64,000 nucleotides of DNA from Mycobacterium helveticum (GTDB lineage: Bacteria; Actinomycetota; Actinomycetes; Mycobacteriales; Mycobacteriaceae). The stretch spans positions 1 to 64,000 of the forward strand of contig NZ_VMQU01000006.1 in assembly GCF_007714205.1 (NCBI RefSeq), in the 5' to 3' direction. Below are positions 56,402-64,000 of this stretch, piece after piece. Both the position numbers and the translations under genes were made by a program. Within the stretch, counting starts at the first letter, position 1; the number at the start of each line of letters is the position of its first letter. The notes beneath the pieces were generated by a model that was not told the DNA's origin, did not search any database, and saw nothing but the letters and a program-made list of their open reading frames with translations.

Positions 56402-57261
56402 GGATCGGCAGGCCGGCCGCGCTGCTGCTCGCCGCCGCGCTGACGGTCGCCGGCTGCGGGGGCGACGACCACCGCGCCGCTGCTCTGGTCGTCGGGTCCC
56501 GCCCCGACTCCGAATCCACGCTGCTGGCCGCCGTCTACGTGGCGGCGTTGCGGTCCTACGGTTTCGGGGCCCAGGGGGCCCAGACCACCGCCGACCCGAT
56601 GGCGCAACTGGACTCCGGCCGGTTCACCGTCGTCCCCGCGTTCACCGGTCGGACGCTGCAGGCCTTGCAGCCGGGCACCACGGTGCTCTCCGACAAGCAG
56701 GTCTACCGGGCCCTGGTCGCCGCCCTGCCCGAGGGCATCGCCGCGGGCGACTACGCGACGGCCGCCGAGGACAAACCCGTCGTGCTGGTCACCGGGACCA
56801 CCGCGCGGGCCTGGGGCGGCAGCGACACCGGCGCCGACCTGAGCGCGCTGCCCCAGCACTGCGACGGGCTCGTCCTCGGGGCCGTCTCCGGGCGGCGCAC
56901 GCCCCCGTCGGTCGGCTCGTGCAAGCTTTCGGCCCCGCGCGAATTCCCGGACGACGCAACGATGTTCGCGGCGCTGCGGGACGCGAGGCTGACGGCGGCG
57001 TGGGCCACCACCGCCGATCCGGGCATTCCCGCCGACCTGGTCGCGCTGGCCGACGGCAAGCCCGCGCTGATCCGCGCCGAGAACGTCGTGCCGCTGTATC
57101 GACGCAACGCGCTGAGCGATCGCCAGCTGCTGGCGGTCAACGAAGTGGCCGGCGTGCTGGACACCGCGGCGCTGGCCGGGATGCGCCGCCAGGTGGCCGG
57201 CGGTGCCGATCCGCAGGCCGTGGCCGGGGGATGGCTGGCCGAACATCCGCTGGGCCGCTGA
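56398..57261 (+). CDS. lpqZ: Lipoprotein LpqZ, ProX/OpuAC-type substrate-binding protein
   Basis: A 287-residue lipoprotein. The short signal ends in the lipobox Leu-Thr-Val-Ala-Gly-Cys with Cys20 as the lipidated residue. The rest resembles the glycine-betaine/osmoprotectant-binding fold: Val-Val-Gly-Ser-Arg-Pro-Asp-Ser-Glu-Ser-Thr-Leu-Leu-Ala near residue 30, and later Asn-Val-Val-Pro-Leu-Tyr-Arg-Arg-Asn-Ala-Leu. No permease or ATPase for such a substrate is encoded nearby, so it may serve a distant transporter or have another role. The start GTG overlaps the malic enzyme stop by 4 bp, which couples their translation. Confidence 0.88.
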   Translation: MRIGRPAALLLAAALTVAGCGGDDHRAAALVVGSRPDSESTLLAAVYVAALRSYGFGAQGAQTTADPMAQLDSGRFTVVPAFTGRTLQALQPGTTVLSDKQVYRALVAALPEGIAAGDYATAAEDKPVVLVTGTTARAWGGSDTGADLSALPQHCDGLVLGAVSGRRTPPSVGSCKLSAPREFPDDATMFAALRDARLTAAWATTADPGIPADLVALADGKPALIRAENVVPLYRRNALSDRQLLAVNEVAGVLDTAALAGMRRQVAGGADPQAVAGGWLAEHPLGR

Positions 57262-57318
57262 GCCGCGGCCCCGGATCGGGCGCTGCGAGCGCAATCTCGG
57301 CGCCGACGGGCGGGCCGG

Positions 57319-58149
57319 TCAGTGCCCGGGCGGGAGCACCCGGCGCAGCACCGGGCTGAACAGCCGCTGGTAGCCCGACCCGGTGAGCCGCACCAGGATG
57401 TCGAGCACCTTGGCGTCGTTGCCGACGAGCACCCGGGCCTGGTTCTTGCGCACCGCGTCCAGGATGACCTCGGCGGCACGCTGCGGGCTGGTCCGTGCCA
57501 ACCGCGTGTCGAACGCCTTGGCCAGTTCGTCGCGGTCGACCCCCTCGACGGCGGTGGCGTTGCGCGCGATCGCGGTCTTGATGCCGCCAGGATGCACCGT
57601 GGTCACGCCCACCGGGTGACCGGCCAGGATCATCTCCTGGCGCAGCGCCTCGGTGAAGCCGCGGACGGCGAACTTCGCCGAGTTGTACGCGGCCTGACCC
57701 GGCACCGCGAACAGCCCGAACACGCTCGAGATGTTGATGACGTGCCCGTCGCCGGAGGCGATCAGGTGCGGGAGGAACGCCTTGGTGCCGTTGACCACGC
57801 CCCAGAAGTCGACGTCCATCACCCGCTCGATGTCCTTGAACTGGCTGACCTCGATATCGCCGGTGAACGCGATGCCCGCGTTGTTGTAGATCTGGTTGAC
57901 CTTGCCGAAGTGCGCGGCGACGGCGTCGGCGTAGGCCAGAAACGCCTCCCGCTCGGTCACGTCCAGGCGGTCCACCTTGACCGGGGCGCCGATCGCCTTC
58001 ACCCGCTCCTCGGTCTGCGCGAGTCCCTCGGTGTCGACGTCGCAGATCGCCAGCTTGGCACCCGAGCGAGCCAGCTCGACGGCCAGCGCCTGCCCGATGC
58101 CCGAACCCGCGCCGGTGACCACGGCGACCTTCCAGACGAAACCCTCCAT
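57319..58149 (-). CDS. Short-chain dehydrogenase/reductase (Rv1245c-like)
   Basis: A 276-residue classical SDR. The cofactor site is Thr-Gly-Ala-Gly-Ser-Gly-Ile-Gly at residues 12-19, with Asp-Val-Asp after the second strand, which favours NAD(H). Asn-Asn-Ala-Gly follows, then the catalytic Ser in Ile-Ser-Ser-Val-Phe-Gly and Tyr-x-x-x-Lys in Tyr-Asn-Ser-Ala-Lys. The C-terminal Pro-Gly-Gly-Ile-Lys-Thr is the usual loop. The substrate is unknown. It stands alone between lpqZ, with which it converges, and a PE gene; 186 bp of non-coding DNA lies upstream of it. Confidence 0.92.
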   Translation of the reverse strand: MEGFVWKVAVVTGAGSGIGQALAVELARSGAKLAICDVDTEGLAQTEERVKAIGAPVKVDRLDVTEREAFLAYADAVAAHFGKVNQIYNNAGIAFTGDIEVSQFKDIERVMDVDFWGVVNGTKAFLPHLIASGDGHVINISSVFGLFAVPGQAAYNSAKFAVRGFTEALRQEMILAGHPVGVTTVHPGGIKTAIARNATAVEGVDRDELAKAFDTRLARTSPQRAAEVILDAVRKNQARVLVGNDAKVLDILVRLTGSGYQRLFSPVLRRVLPPGH

Positions 58150-58335
58150 GCACGCTCCTTGCGACGGTTGCCGTCGAGGTTAGTCGGTACCGGCGGCTCC
58201 CCTGCGCGCGGATTCGAACTCGGCGCGATGGGCGCCCGGGCGGGCCGTCACGGAGGCTGCGGCGAGCGTCGCCGGACCAACGTGAGGCACGCCAGTTTGG
58301 CGGCAAAGCCGGAACGCTCACGCGCCCCGGTCCGA

Positions 58336-59904
58336 CTATCCGAGCCCGAGGTAGCCGATCAGCGGGACATTGTTCAGCAGCGCAGCAGTGTCGCTGAGCG
58401 CGGCGATGTCGTTGGTGATTGCCTGAGCGTAGATGTTGGGGTTGAGGTACCCGAGTAGGCCCTGTGCCAGGTACTGGCCCCCCTCCGGCAGGCCCGTGAG
58501 TAGCGACGACGGACCGTCGGTGTACCCCGAGATCGGCTCCGCCCCATAGTTGGCCAGCGGGAATTGGTTCGGTATGCCCGTGACGGCCTGGATCGTGCCG
58601 CCGACCACGCTGGGGAAGCTGTAGTCGTTCGGAGCCCCCCAATAGACGAAGCTGCCCGTGACGAAGGGGTTGAAATCGGAGGTGAAGTCGGTGCCGAGCT
58701 GAATGGCGCTCGACAGGACGGTATTGGGATTGGGGAACATGATCGGGTCTTGAGCCGGAGTTGCTGTCATATTGGCGCCAAAAGCCTGCAAGGGGGCCAG
58801 CAGATTCAGCTGCGCCGGCTGACCGGACCAGATCGCGACGTCGGGACCCGGTGAGTTCGTGATGCCGGTCCCGGTGGGGTTGACGTTGATGATCTCGCCG
58901 AACGGCGCGGACACATTGTGCCCGATGGTGTCCGTCAACGTGGTCGGGTAGGTGGTGCCGGCGAGCAGCGCCTGTAGCGGAGTATCGCCGTGCAGCCAGC
59001 CGCCCAGGTAGGCGAACGGGTTGGCGCTTTCAAACTGGGTATTCACGGCGGTTCCGTCGATGAACTCGGCCTGCGCGAAGACCTGCACCTGCTCGGCGAT
59101 GGATTCGGTGGCCGGGAACGGCAGGAAGAAGTGGAGAATCGCATCGAGCTGCGGCCAGTTGCCGTTGTCCCAGCCCCACGTGTTGCCCATGGACTCCATG
59201 AACCAGCTGCCGGTGCCGCCCACGGCGTAGTAGGGCTGGCCGTTGACCATCTGGACCCCGCCGTTCGCGACGGTGGCCCCCGGCGGAATCCAGCCCGGGA
59301 CCCCCCCGACCGAACCGGCGGGACCCAGCGCGTACGCGTATTCCTGCAGGGCCAGTGACTCGTAGTACGGGATGTTGACGACATCGGCGAACAGGTTGTA
59401 CGGAACGTTGACGAGGCCGCCGAGGTTGTAGGCGCTGAGGCTGGGGGGCAGCAGATTGTTGATGTTGCTGGCCAGGAAGTTGTTGATGGTGTTGATCGAG
59501 AGGTCGTTGAGGCCCCCGGGCAGCAGGTTGGTGAGGCCTCCGACCGGCATGCTCCCCAGCAAAATCTGTGCGGGCGCAGCGATCGCCGCCTGAACACCCT
59601 GCTGGACGTTCTGCAACAGCGATACGCCGGTGGCCTCGGCGCCGGCGTACGACCCCCCGCTGGCATTCAGCATCTGGACGAACTGCTGATGAAACGCTGC
59701 CGCCCGGGTGCTCAGCGCTTGGAAAGCCCGGGCGTGCCCGGCAAACACCGAAGCCACCGCCTCCGACACCTCGTCAGCGCCGGCGCTCAGCAGCGACCAG
59801 GTTGGGCCCGCCGCCGCGTTGGCCGCGGTGATCGTCGAACCCAGACTCGCCAATTCTGTTGCCGCCACATCCACATACTCCGGGACCGCTAACAGATAAG
59901 ACAT
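58336..59904 (-). CDS. PE family protein with a large unique C-terminal domain (non-PGRS)
   Basis: A 522-residue PE protein. Residues 1-95 form the PE domain (Ser-Tyr-Leu-Leu-Ala-Val-Pro-Glu-Tyr-Val-Asp, Ala-Ala-Thr-Glu-Leu-Ala-Ser-Leu-Gly-Ser-Thr-Ile, the Tyr-Ala-Gly-Ala-Glu-Ala motif). The rest has no Gly-Gly-x repeats. It has an Asn/Leu-rich section (Leu-Asn-Asp-Leu-Ser-Ile-Asn-Thr-Ile-Asn-Asn-Phe-Leu-Ala-Ser-Asn-Ile), a Trp/Gly/Pro-rich middle and a Thr/Pro-rich end. No Gly-x-Ser-x-Gly lipase elbow of the PE-PPE domain is apparent. Export through an ESX system is expected. The ATG at 59904 is chosen because a run of C residues (GGGGG on the coding strand) lies 6-7 nt upstream. A 14-bp tandem repeat lies just before it. 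Confidence 0.88.
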   Translation of the reverse strand: MSYLLAVPEYVDVAATELASLGSTITAANAAAGPTWSLLSAGADEVSEAVASVFAGHARAFQALSTRAAAFHQQFVQMLNASGGSYAGAEATGVSLLQNVQQGVQAAIAAPAQILLGSMPVGGLTNLLPGGLNDLSINTINNFLASNINNLLPPSLSAYNLGGLVNVPYNLFADVVNIPYYESLALQEYAYALGPAGSVGGVPGWIPPGATVANGGVQMVNGQPYYAVGGTGSWFMESMGNTWGWDNGNWPQLDAILHFFLPFPATESIAEQVQVFAQAEFIDGTAVNTQFESANPFAYLGGWLHGDTPLQALLAGTTYPTTLTDTIGHNVSAPFGEIINVNPTGTGITNSPGPDVAIWSGQPAQLNLLAPLQAFGANMTATPAQDPIMFPNPNTVLSSAIQLGTDFTSDFNPFVTGSFVYWGAPNDYSFPSVVGGTIQAVTGIPNQFPLANYGAEPISGYTDGPSSLLTGLPEGGQYLAQGLLGYLNPNIYAQAITNDIAALSDTAALLNNVPLIGYLGLG

Positions 59905-59918
59905 CGCCATCCCCCGAT

Positions 59919-59974
59919 GAGCTTTCGTTGACGAGCTTTCGTTGACGAGCTTTCGTTGATGAGCTTTCGTTGAC
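59919..59974. repeat. 14-bp tandem repeat, four copies, in the PE gene leader
   Basis: The unit GAGCTTTCGTTGAC starts at 59919, 59933, 59947 and 59961; the third copy ends in T instead of C. It begins 14 bp upstream of the PE start codon, next to the ribosome binding site. Changes in copy number would move any upstream promoter relative to the gene. Confidence 0.92.
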
Positions 59975-60581
59975 GAAGTTATGCCTAATCTACTGCGATG
60001 TCGTCGTTGACGGAAGCAGTACGAGCCTTATTTTCGATCCGAAAAGGGTCATTTCGCGCGTGCGCTCTCAACGGCGCGCGATCGCCAAGTGCGTTTCTGG
60101 GCGCGATGTGGCACGTCAACCACGATCCGGGCCCAACTGTCGACGTCCCAAGCAGCCCGTGCCGCACCTGCGAATTCGCCGAGCAGGCCGATGCCCGCAT
60201 CCTGGGGTGGATGACCGATTGCTCGACAAGTCAGTCGCCGTCGGCGGCAACTGGGCAATCTCCCGCTCCCTGGGTCGACCACAGCGTGGGAATATCGCCG
60301 TTCGGGCCGACGCCGGTGCGTAACGCCGTCACGGCGCCACACCGATTCCGTTGAGCGACTAAGAGATTGGCTGACACCGCTGGGTTGTCGCCGGGCCTGC
60401 GCATGCCGCGCTCCGGGCTGCTGTTTCGGGTGGCTGATGAAATCTGTTCTAATGAAGGATTAACGGCCGCTACGTCAATACGGTTACAGCTGGGGTCAAG
60501 CTCTCGACATCTGACAGCCTAGTGGGACAATAACGCCTGGCGTCTGGTGCTCGCGGAAAGAGGTTCGGAAAGAGGTTGTCG
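59975..60581. other. Non-coding gap between the PE gene and the diiron protein gene
   Basis: About 600 bp with no supported coding sequence. Frames such as 59998-60354 (plus strand) lack a ribosome binding site and any family pattern. The area is somewhat less GC-rich than coding DNA near 60440-60470. The PE promoter and the promoter for the diiron protein gene must both be here. Confidence 0.5.
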
Positions 60582-60608
60582 TATGGCCGACTTGGGGCTG
60601 GCACGCTG
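60582..60608 (+). other. Possible 8-codon leader ORF overlapping the diiron protein start
   Basis: ATG at 60582 opens an 8-codon frame (Met-Ala-Asp-Leu-Gly-Leu-Ala-Arg). Its TGA at 60607-60609 overlaps the ATG at 60609 as TGATG. AAAGAGG at 60569-60575 is a fair ribosome binding site for it, whereas the main start has none of its own. Confidence 0.4.
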
Positions 60609-61769
60609 ATGCCAACGCGTTGGCGGCGCAACATGGAAGTGCGCGACGACGTCGCGTACGTTGCGATGCTCGGGACCCTGTCCGAGGCGTCTGTGCGGCG
60701 TAGCTTCAACCCCTACATCGATATCGACTGGGGCTCCCCTGAGCTCGAGGTTACCGACAACGATCCGCGTTGGATTCTGCCGGCGAGCGATCCGATCGGC
60801 CGCCACCCCTGGTACCTGGCGCAGCCGCGAGAACGGCAGATCAAGATGGGCATGTGGCGGCAGGCCAACGTCGCCAAGGTCGGCCAGCAGTTCGAGTCGG
60901 TCTTGATCCGCGGCATGATGAACTACAGCTTCTGGTTGCCTAACGGCTCACCGGAGTACCGGTATTGCCTGCACGTGGCGAACGAAGAAATTAACCACTC
61001 CATGATGTTCCAGGAGATGGTGAACCGCATCGGCGCCGATGTGCCCGGGATGCCGCGGCTACTGCGTTGGCTATCGCCGTTCGTCTCGCTGCTCGCCGGC
61101 ACGCTGCCCAACGTGTTCTTCTTCGAGGTCCTCGCCGGCGAGGAGCCCTTCGACCACATCCAGAAGTCCATGCTGCGCGGCACCGAGACGATGCATCCCA
61201 TGCTGGAACGGGTGATGGCCATCCACGTGGCCGAGGAGGCCCGCCATATCTCACTTGGCCACGAATACCTGAGCAAACGGGTACCCACGCTTCGTGCGTG
61301 GAAACGTTTTCTGCTGTCGCTGTTCGTACCGCTGATCATGCGGTTGCTGGGGTCGGCGGTCGTGAAACCGCCGAAGGCCTTCCGGCGGGAATTCGGCATG
61401 CCACGCAAGGTCAAGAGGCAACTGTACTTCCGGTCCCCGGAGTCGCGGCATCATCTGCGGGGCCTGTTCGCCGATGTCCGAATGCTGTGTTACGACACCG
61501 GGCTGATGAATCCGGTCGCCAGGCTGATGTGGCGGATCTGCAGGATCAACGGTGAGCCGTCGCGCTACCGCAGCGAACCACAACGCCAGCACCCGGTAGG
61601 AGCTTACGCTCCACTGGAGCTGGGCGCTCTCGACGTGCACGGCGGTAACCGTGTGTGCCCGCCCGCTCTTGAGCGAGGTCGGGCAGTGGGGTTTCGGGAG
61701 CGGCCGTCGTCGCAGCCGGCCCGTCGCATCGGCCTGCGCGCAGCCAGAAATCGATCGGGCCCCGGTTGA
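60609..61769 (+). CDS. AurF-like diiron oxygenase family protein
   Basis: A protein of about 386 residues. The first about 320 residues fit the AurF-type (p-aminobenzoate N-oxygenase) diiron family. A four-helix bundle with metal ligands is suggested by Phe-Glu-Ser-Val-Leu, Asn-Glu-Glu-Ile-Asn-His (Glu-x-x-His), a mid-helix Glu-Val-Leu-Ala-Gly-Glu-Glu, and Ala-Glu-Glu-Ala-Arg-His-Ile-Ser-Leu-Gly-His. Such enzymes oxidise amines or C-H bonds with O2. The natural end of relatives seems to be near Ser-Arg-Tyr-Arg-Ser-Glu-Pro (about residue 323). The last 60 residues are Arg/Pro/Gly-rich and look like read-through after a frameshift or lost stop. The ATG at 60609 is used (Met-Pro-Thr-Arg-Trp-Arg-Arg-Asn-Met-Glu-Val); a TTG at 60576 is an alternative. 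Confidence 0.75.
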   Translation: MPTRWRRNMEVRDDVAYVAMLGTLSEASVRRSFNPYIDIDWGSPELEVTDNDPRWILPASDPIGRHPWYLAQPRERQIKMGMWRQANVAKVGQQFESVLIRGMMNYSFWLPNGSPEYRYCLHVANEEINHSMMFQEMVNRIGADVPGMPRLLRWLSPFVSLLAGTLPNVFFFEVLAGEEPFDHIQKSMLRGTETMHPMLERVMAIHVAEEARHISLGHEYLSKRVPTLRAWKRFLLSLFVPLIMRLLGSAVVKPPKAFRREFGMPRKVKRQLYFRSPESRHHLRGLFADVRMLCYDTGLMNPVARLMWRICRINGEPSRYRSEPQRQHPVGAYAPLELGALDVHGGNRVCPPALERGRAVGFRERPSSQPARRIGLRAARNRSGPG

Positions 61770-61819
61770 GGCTATACGGTACGTCCCGGCGTCCACGCGG
61801 GTGCCGGGATGTCTGATGG

Positions 61820-61838
61820 GCCGGCGATCCCGGCTTTT
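61820..61838 (+). terminator. Possible intrinsic terminator after the diiron protein gene
   Basis: GCCGG (61820-61824) pairs with CCGGC (61830-61834) and is followed directly by TTTT (61835-61838). A second stem TCCCGGC/GCCGGGA lies just upstream. The stem is short and the T-run weak, so the call is tentative. Confidence 0.35.
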
Positions 61839-61864
61839 GTGAACCGTCAGGAGTCAGCGCTGAG

Positions 61865-62287
61865 ATGACCGGCGATCCCCTTTCCGGGATGGCTCGTCAA
61901 TTCGCCCTACTGCCAGCATCAATTGGTCGGTCATGGAACGCCTGCACATCTTCGGCGCCTGCCATTCATTCATGGCGTGCCATCCGGAGCGCCCGAAGGA
62001 GAGCTACACTATCGACTTTTTGGCGGATGCCTCGCTGGATTACGTCCCGATGATACGGCTGCGGTGCGGTCTGGTCGGCACCGAGATCGTCAAGACCGGC
62101 GGGCGGCTGGGGCCTCAACACGGCCCAGTTGCCGTTCGTCCGGCACCTCGACGGCCGCCGAACGGTCCGCGAGATCGCCGCCGAGGTGGCCGGCACACAG
62201 TCGCGCCGGGCCGGCCTGGGGGAGCCCCCCGACCGCTCCTGCGACGCAGGAAAAGCCATCACCGGCCCCAGACGCCCGAGTCTGTGA
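61865..62287 (+). pseudogene. Internally deleted paralogue of the downstream methyltransferase
   Basis: The ATG at 61865 begins Met-Thr-Gly-Asp-Pro-Leu-Ser-Gly-Met-Ala-Arg-Gln-Phe, a counterpart of the start of the intact gene ([14 protein letters not shown]). The whole SAM-binding domain is then missing. From about 61927 the sequence matches the C-terminal domain: SVMERLHIFGACHSF against [15 protein letters not shown], and ERPKESYTIDFLADASLDYV against [21 protein letters not shown] further frameshift near 62100 moves to a frame reading [16 protein letters not shown], which ends at the TGA at 62285. It is a decayed tandem duplicate. Confidence 0.85.
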
Positions 62288-63568
<1,281 letters not shown>

Positions 63569-63595
63569 ACCGCGCCATTCTCGCGCCAAAAGGGG

Positions 63596-64000
63596 TCAGC
63601 TGAACGCCGTGTCGATGATCTCCTGCTGCTCGACGGCGTGCACCTTCGACGAGCCCGACGACGGCGCCGACATGGCCCGCCGCGAGATGCGCTTGAGCCC
63701 GGTCAGCTTGTCGGGCAGCAACTCCGGCAGCTCCAGGCCAAAGCGCGGCCAGGCGCCCTGGTTGGCCGGTTCTTCCTGCACCCAGAAGTACTCCCCGACG
63801 TTCGGGTAGCGGTCCAGCGTCTCGCGGAGCCGGCGCATCGGCAGCGGCGCGAGCTGCTCGATCCGCACGATCGCGACGTCGTCCCGGTTGTCTTTGGCCT
63901 TGCGGGCCGCCAGCTCGTAGTAGATCTTGCCGCTGGTCAGCAGGATCCTGGTGACCGTGCCGCGGTCACCGATGCCGTCTTCGTAGGTGGGTTCCTCCAG
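63596..64000 (-). CDS. kgd: Alpha-ketoglutarate decarboxylase/dehydrogenase E1, C-terminal end (5' part outside window)
   Basis: The minus-strand frame is open from the window edge at 64000 to a TGA at 63596-63598 and gives the last 134 residues. They include [29 protein letters not shown] and Ser-Ala-Pro-Ser-Ser-Gly-Ser, the conserved C-terminus of SucA/Kgd thiamine-diphosphate enzymes. In mycobacteria the multifunctional Kgd (Rv1248c) acts at the 2-oxoglutarate branch of the TCA cycle and is inhibited by GarA. The nearby mdh and malic enzyme belong to the same metabolism. Confidence 0.96.
   Translation of the reverse strand: MEEPTYEDGIGDRGTVTRILLTSGKIYYELAARKAKDNRDDVAIVRIEQLAPLPMRRLRETLDRYPNVGEYFWVQEEPANQGAWPRFGLELPELLPDKLTGLKRISRRAMSAPSSGSSKVHAVEQQEIIDTAFS

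Noticed and set aside
59919..59974. Tandem repeat considered as a CRISPR array
   Set aside because: The units are only 14 bp and contiguous, with no spacers and no cas genes nearby.
59998..60354. A 118-codon plus-strand frame after the PE gene
   Set aside because: No ribosome binding site, no family pattern, Ser/Pro/Arg-rich composition, and competing frames of similar length on both strands.

Overview
This is about 64 kb of GC-rich mycobacterial chromosome. It comes from a slow-growing Mycobacterium close to the M. avium complex rather than from M. tuberculosis itself. The evidence is PE and PPE proteins, DUF732 secreted proteins, a glycopeptidolipid-type GAP membrane protein, and a long run of genes in the same order as M. 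tuberculosis Rv1186c to Rv1248c. That run reads pruC-pruA-pruB, fadD36, Rv1200, dapD-dapE, Rv1204c, log, fadD6, folP2-gpgS, Rv1209, tagA, Rv1211, glgM/glgC, Rv1215c-Rv1220c, sigE-rseA-htrA-tatB, mrp, Rv1230c, Rv1234, lpqY-sugABC, corA, mdh, lpqZ, Rv1245c and the 3' end of kgd. Locus numbers are assigned from memory of family, length and order, not from a database search.

Bases 1-9100 are accessory. They hold the end of a sulfotransferase, a duplicated-domain HPP-like membrane protein overlapping a CPA2 Na+/H+ antiporter, a GAP protein beside what looks like a fatty-acyl-AMP ligase relic, two tandem PPE genes, about 1 kb of non-coding DNA, and three small DUF732 exported proteins. Bases 9100-13433 are the proline catabolism locus. 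Bases 13508-18862 are a non-Rv-like insert: a TetR gene and a four-gene operon (MaoC-like, DUF35, MaoC-like, thiolase-like) resembling a split form of the ChsH1/ChsH2/Ltp2 steroid side-chain hydratase-aldolase. It is flanked by a cytochrome P450 relic, an aldehyde dehydrogenase and an alpha/beta-hydrolase relic.

Bases 18872-31769 combine lipid activation (fadD36, fadD6), lysine/peptidoglycan precursor synthesis (dapD, dapE), methylglucose lipopolysaccharide initiation (folP2-gpgS) and small housekeeping genes. Bases 31796-34347 hold the divergent glgM/glgC pair that makes maltose-1-phosphate for alpha-glucan. Bases 34411-40780 hold a drug-efflux ABC transporter with its TetR repressor (RaaS type) and neighbours. 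Bases 40982-44423 are the envelope-stress module sigE-rseA-htrA followed by tatB.

Bases 44428-57261 carry mrp, a lytic transglycosylase-like protein, a frameshifted small membrane protein, and the LpqY-SugABC trehalose-recycling importer with a translationally coupled SUFU-domain gene. They continue with corA, mdh, a short-form malic enzyme and lpqZ. Bases 57319-64000 hold a short-chain dehydrogenase, a PE protein with a large non-PGRS C-terminal domain, an AurF-like diiron protein, an internally deleted methyltransferase copy followed by the intact gene, and the C-terminus of alpha-ketoglutarate decarboxylase.

Several repeats stand out. Three copies of a 60-bp palindrome sit in intergenic gaps. 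A MIRU-like repeat forms the start of sugA. A four-copy 14-bp tandem repeat lies just upstream of the PE gene. Short tandem duplications precede fadD6 and htrA. No tRNA, rRNA, CRISPR array or insertion sequence was recognised.
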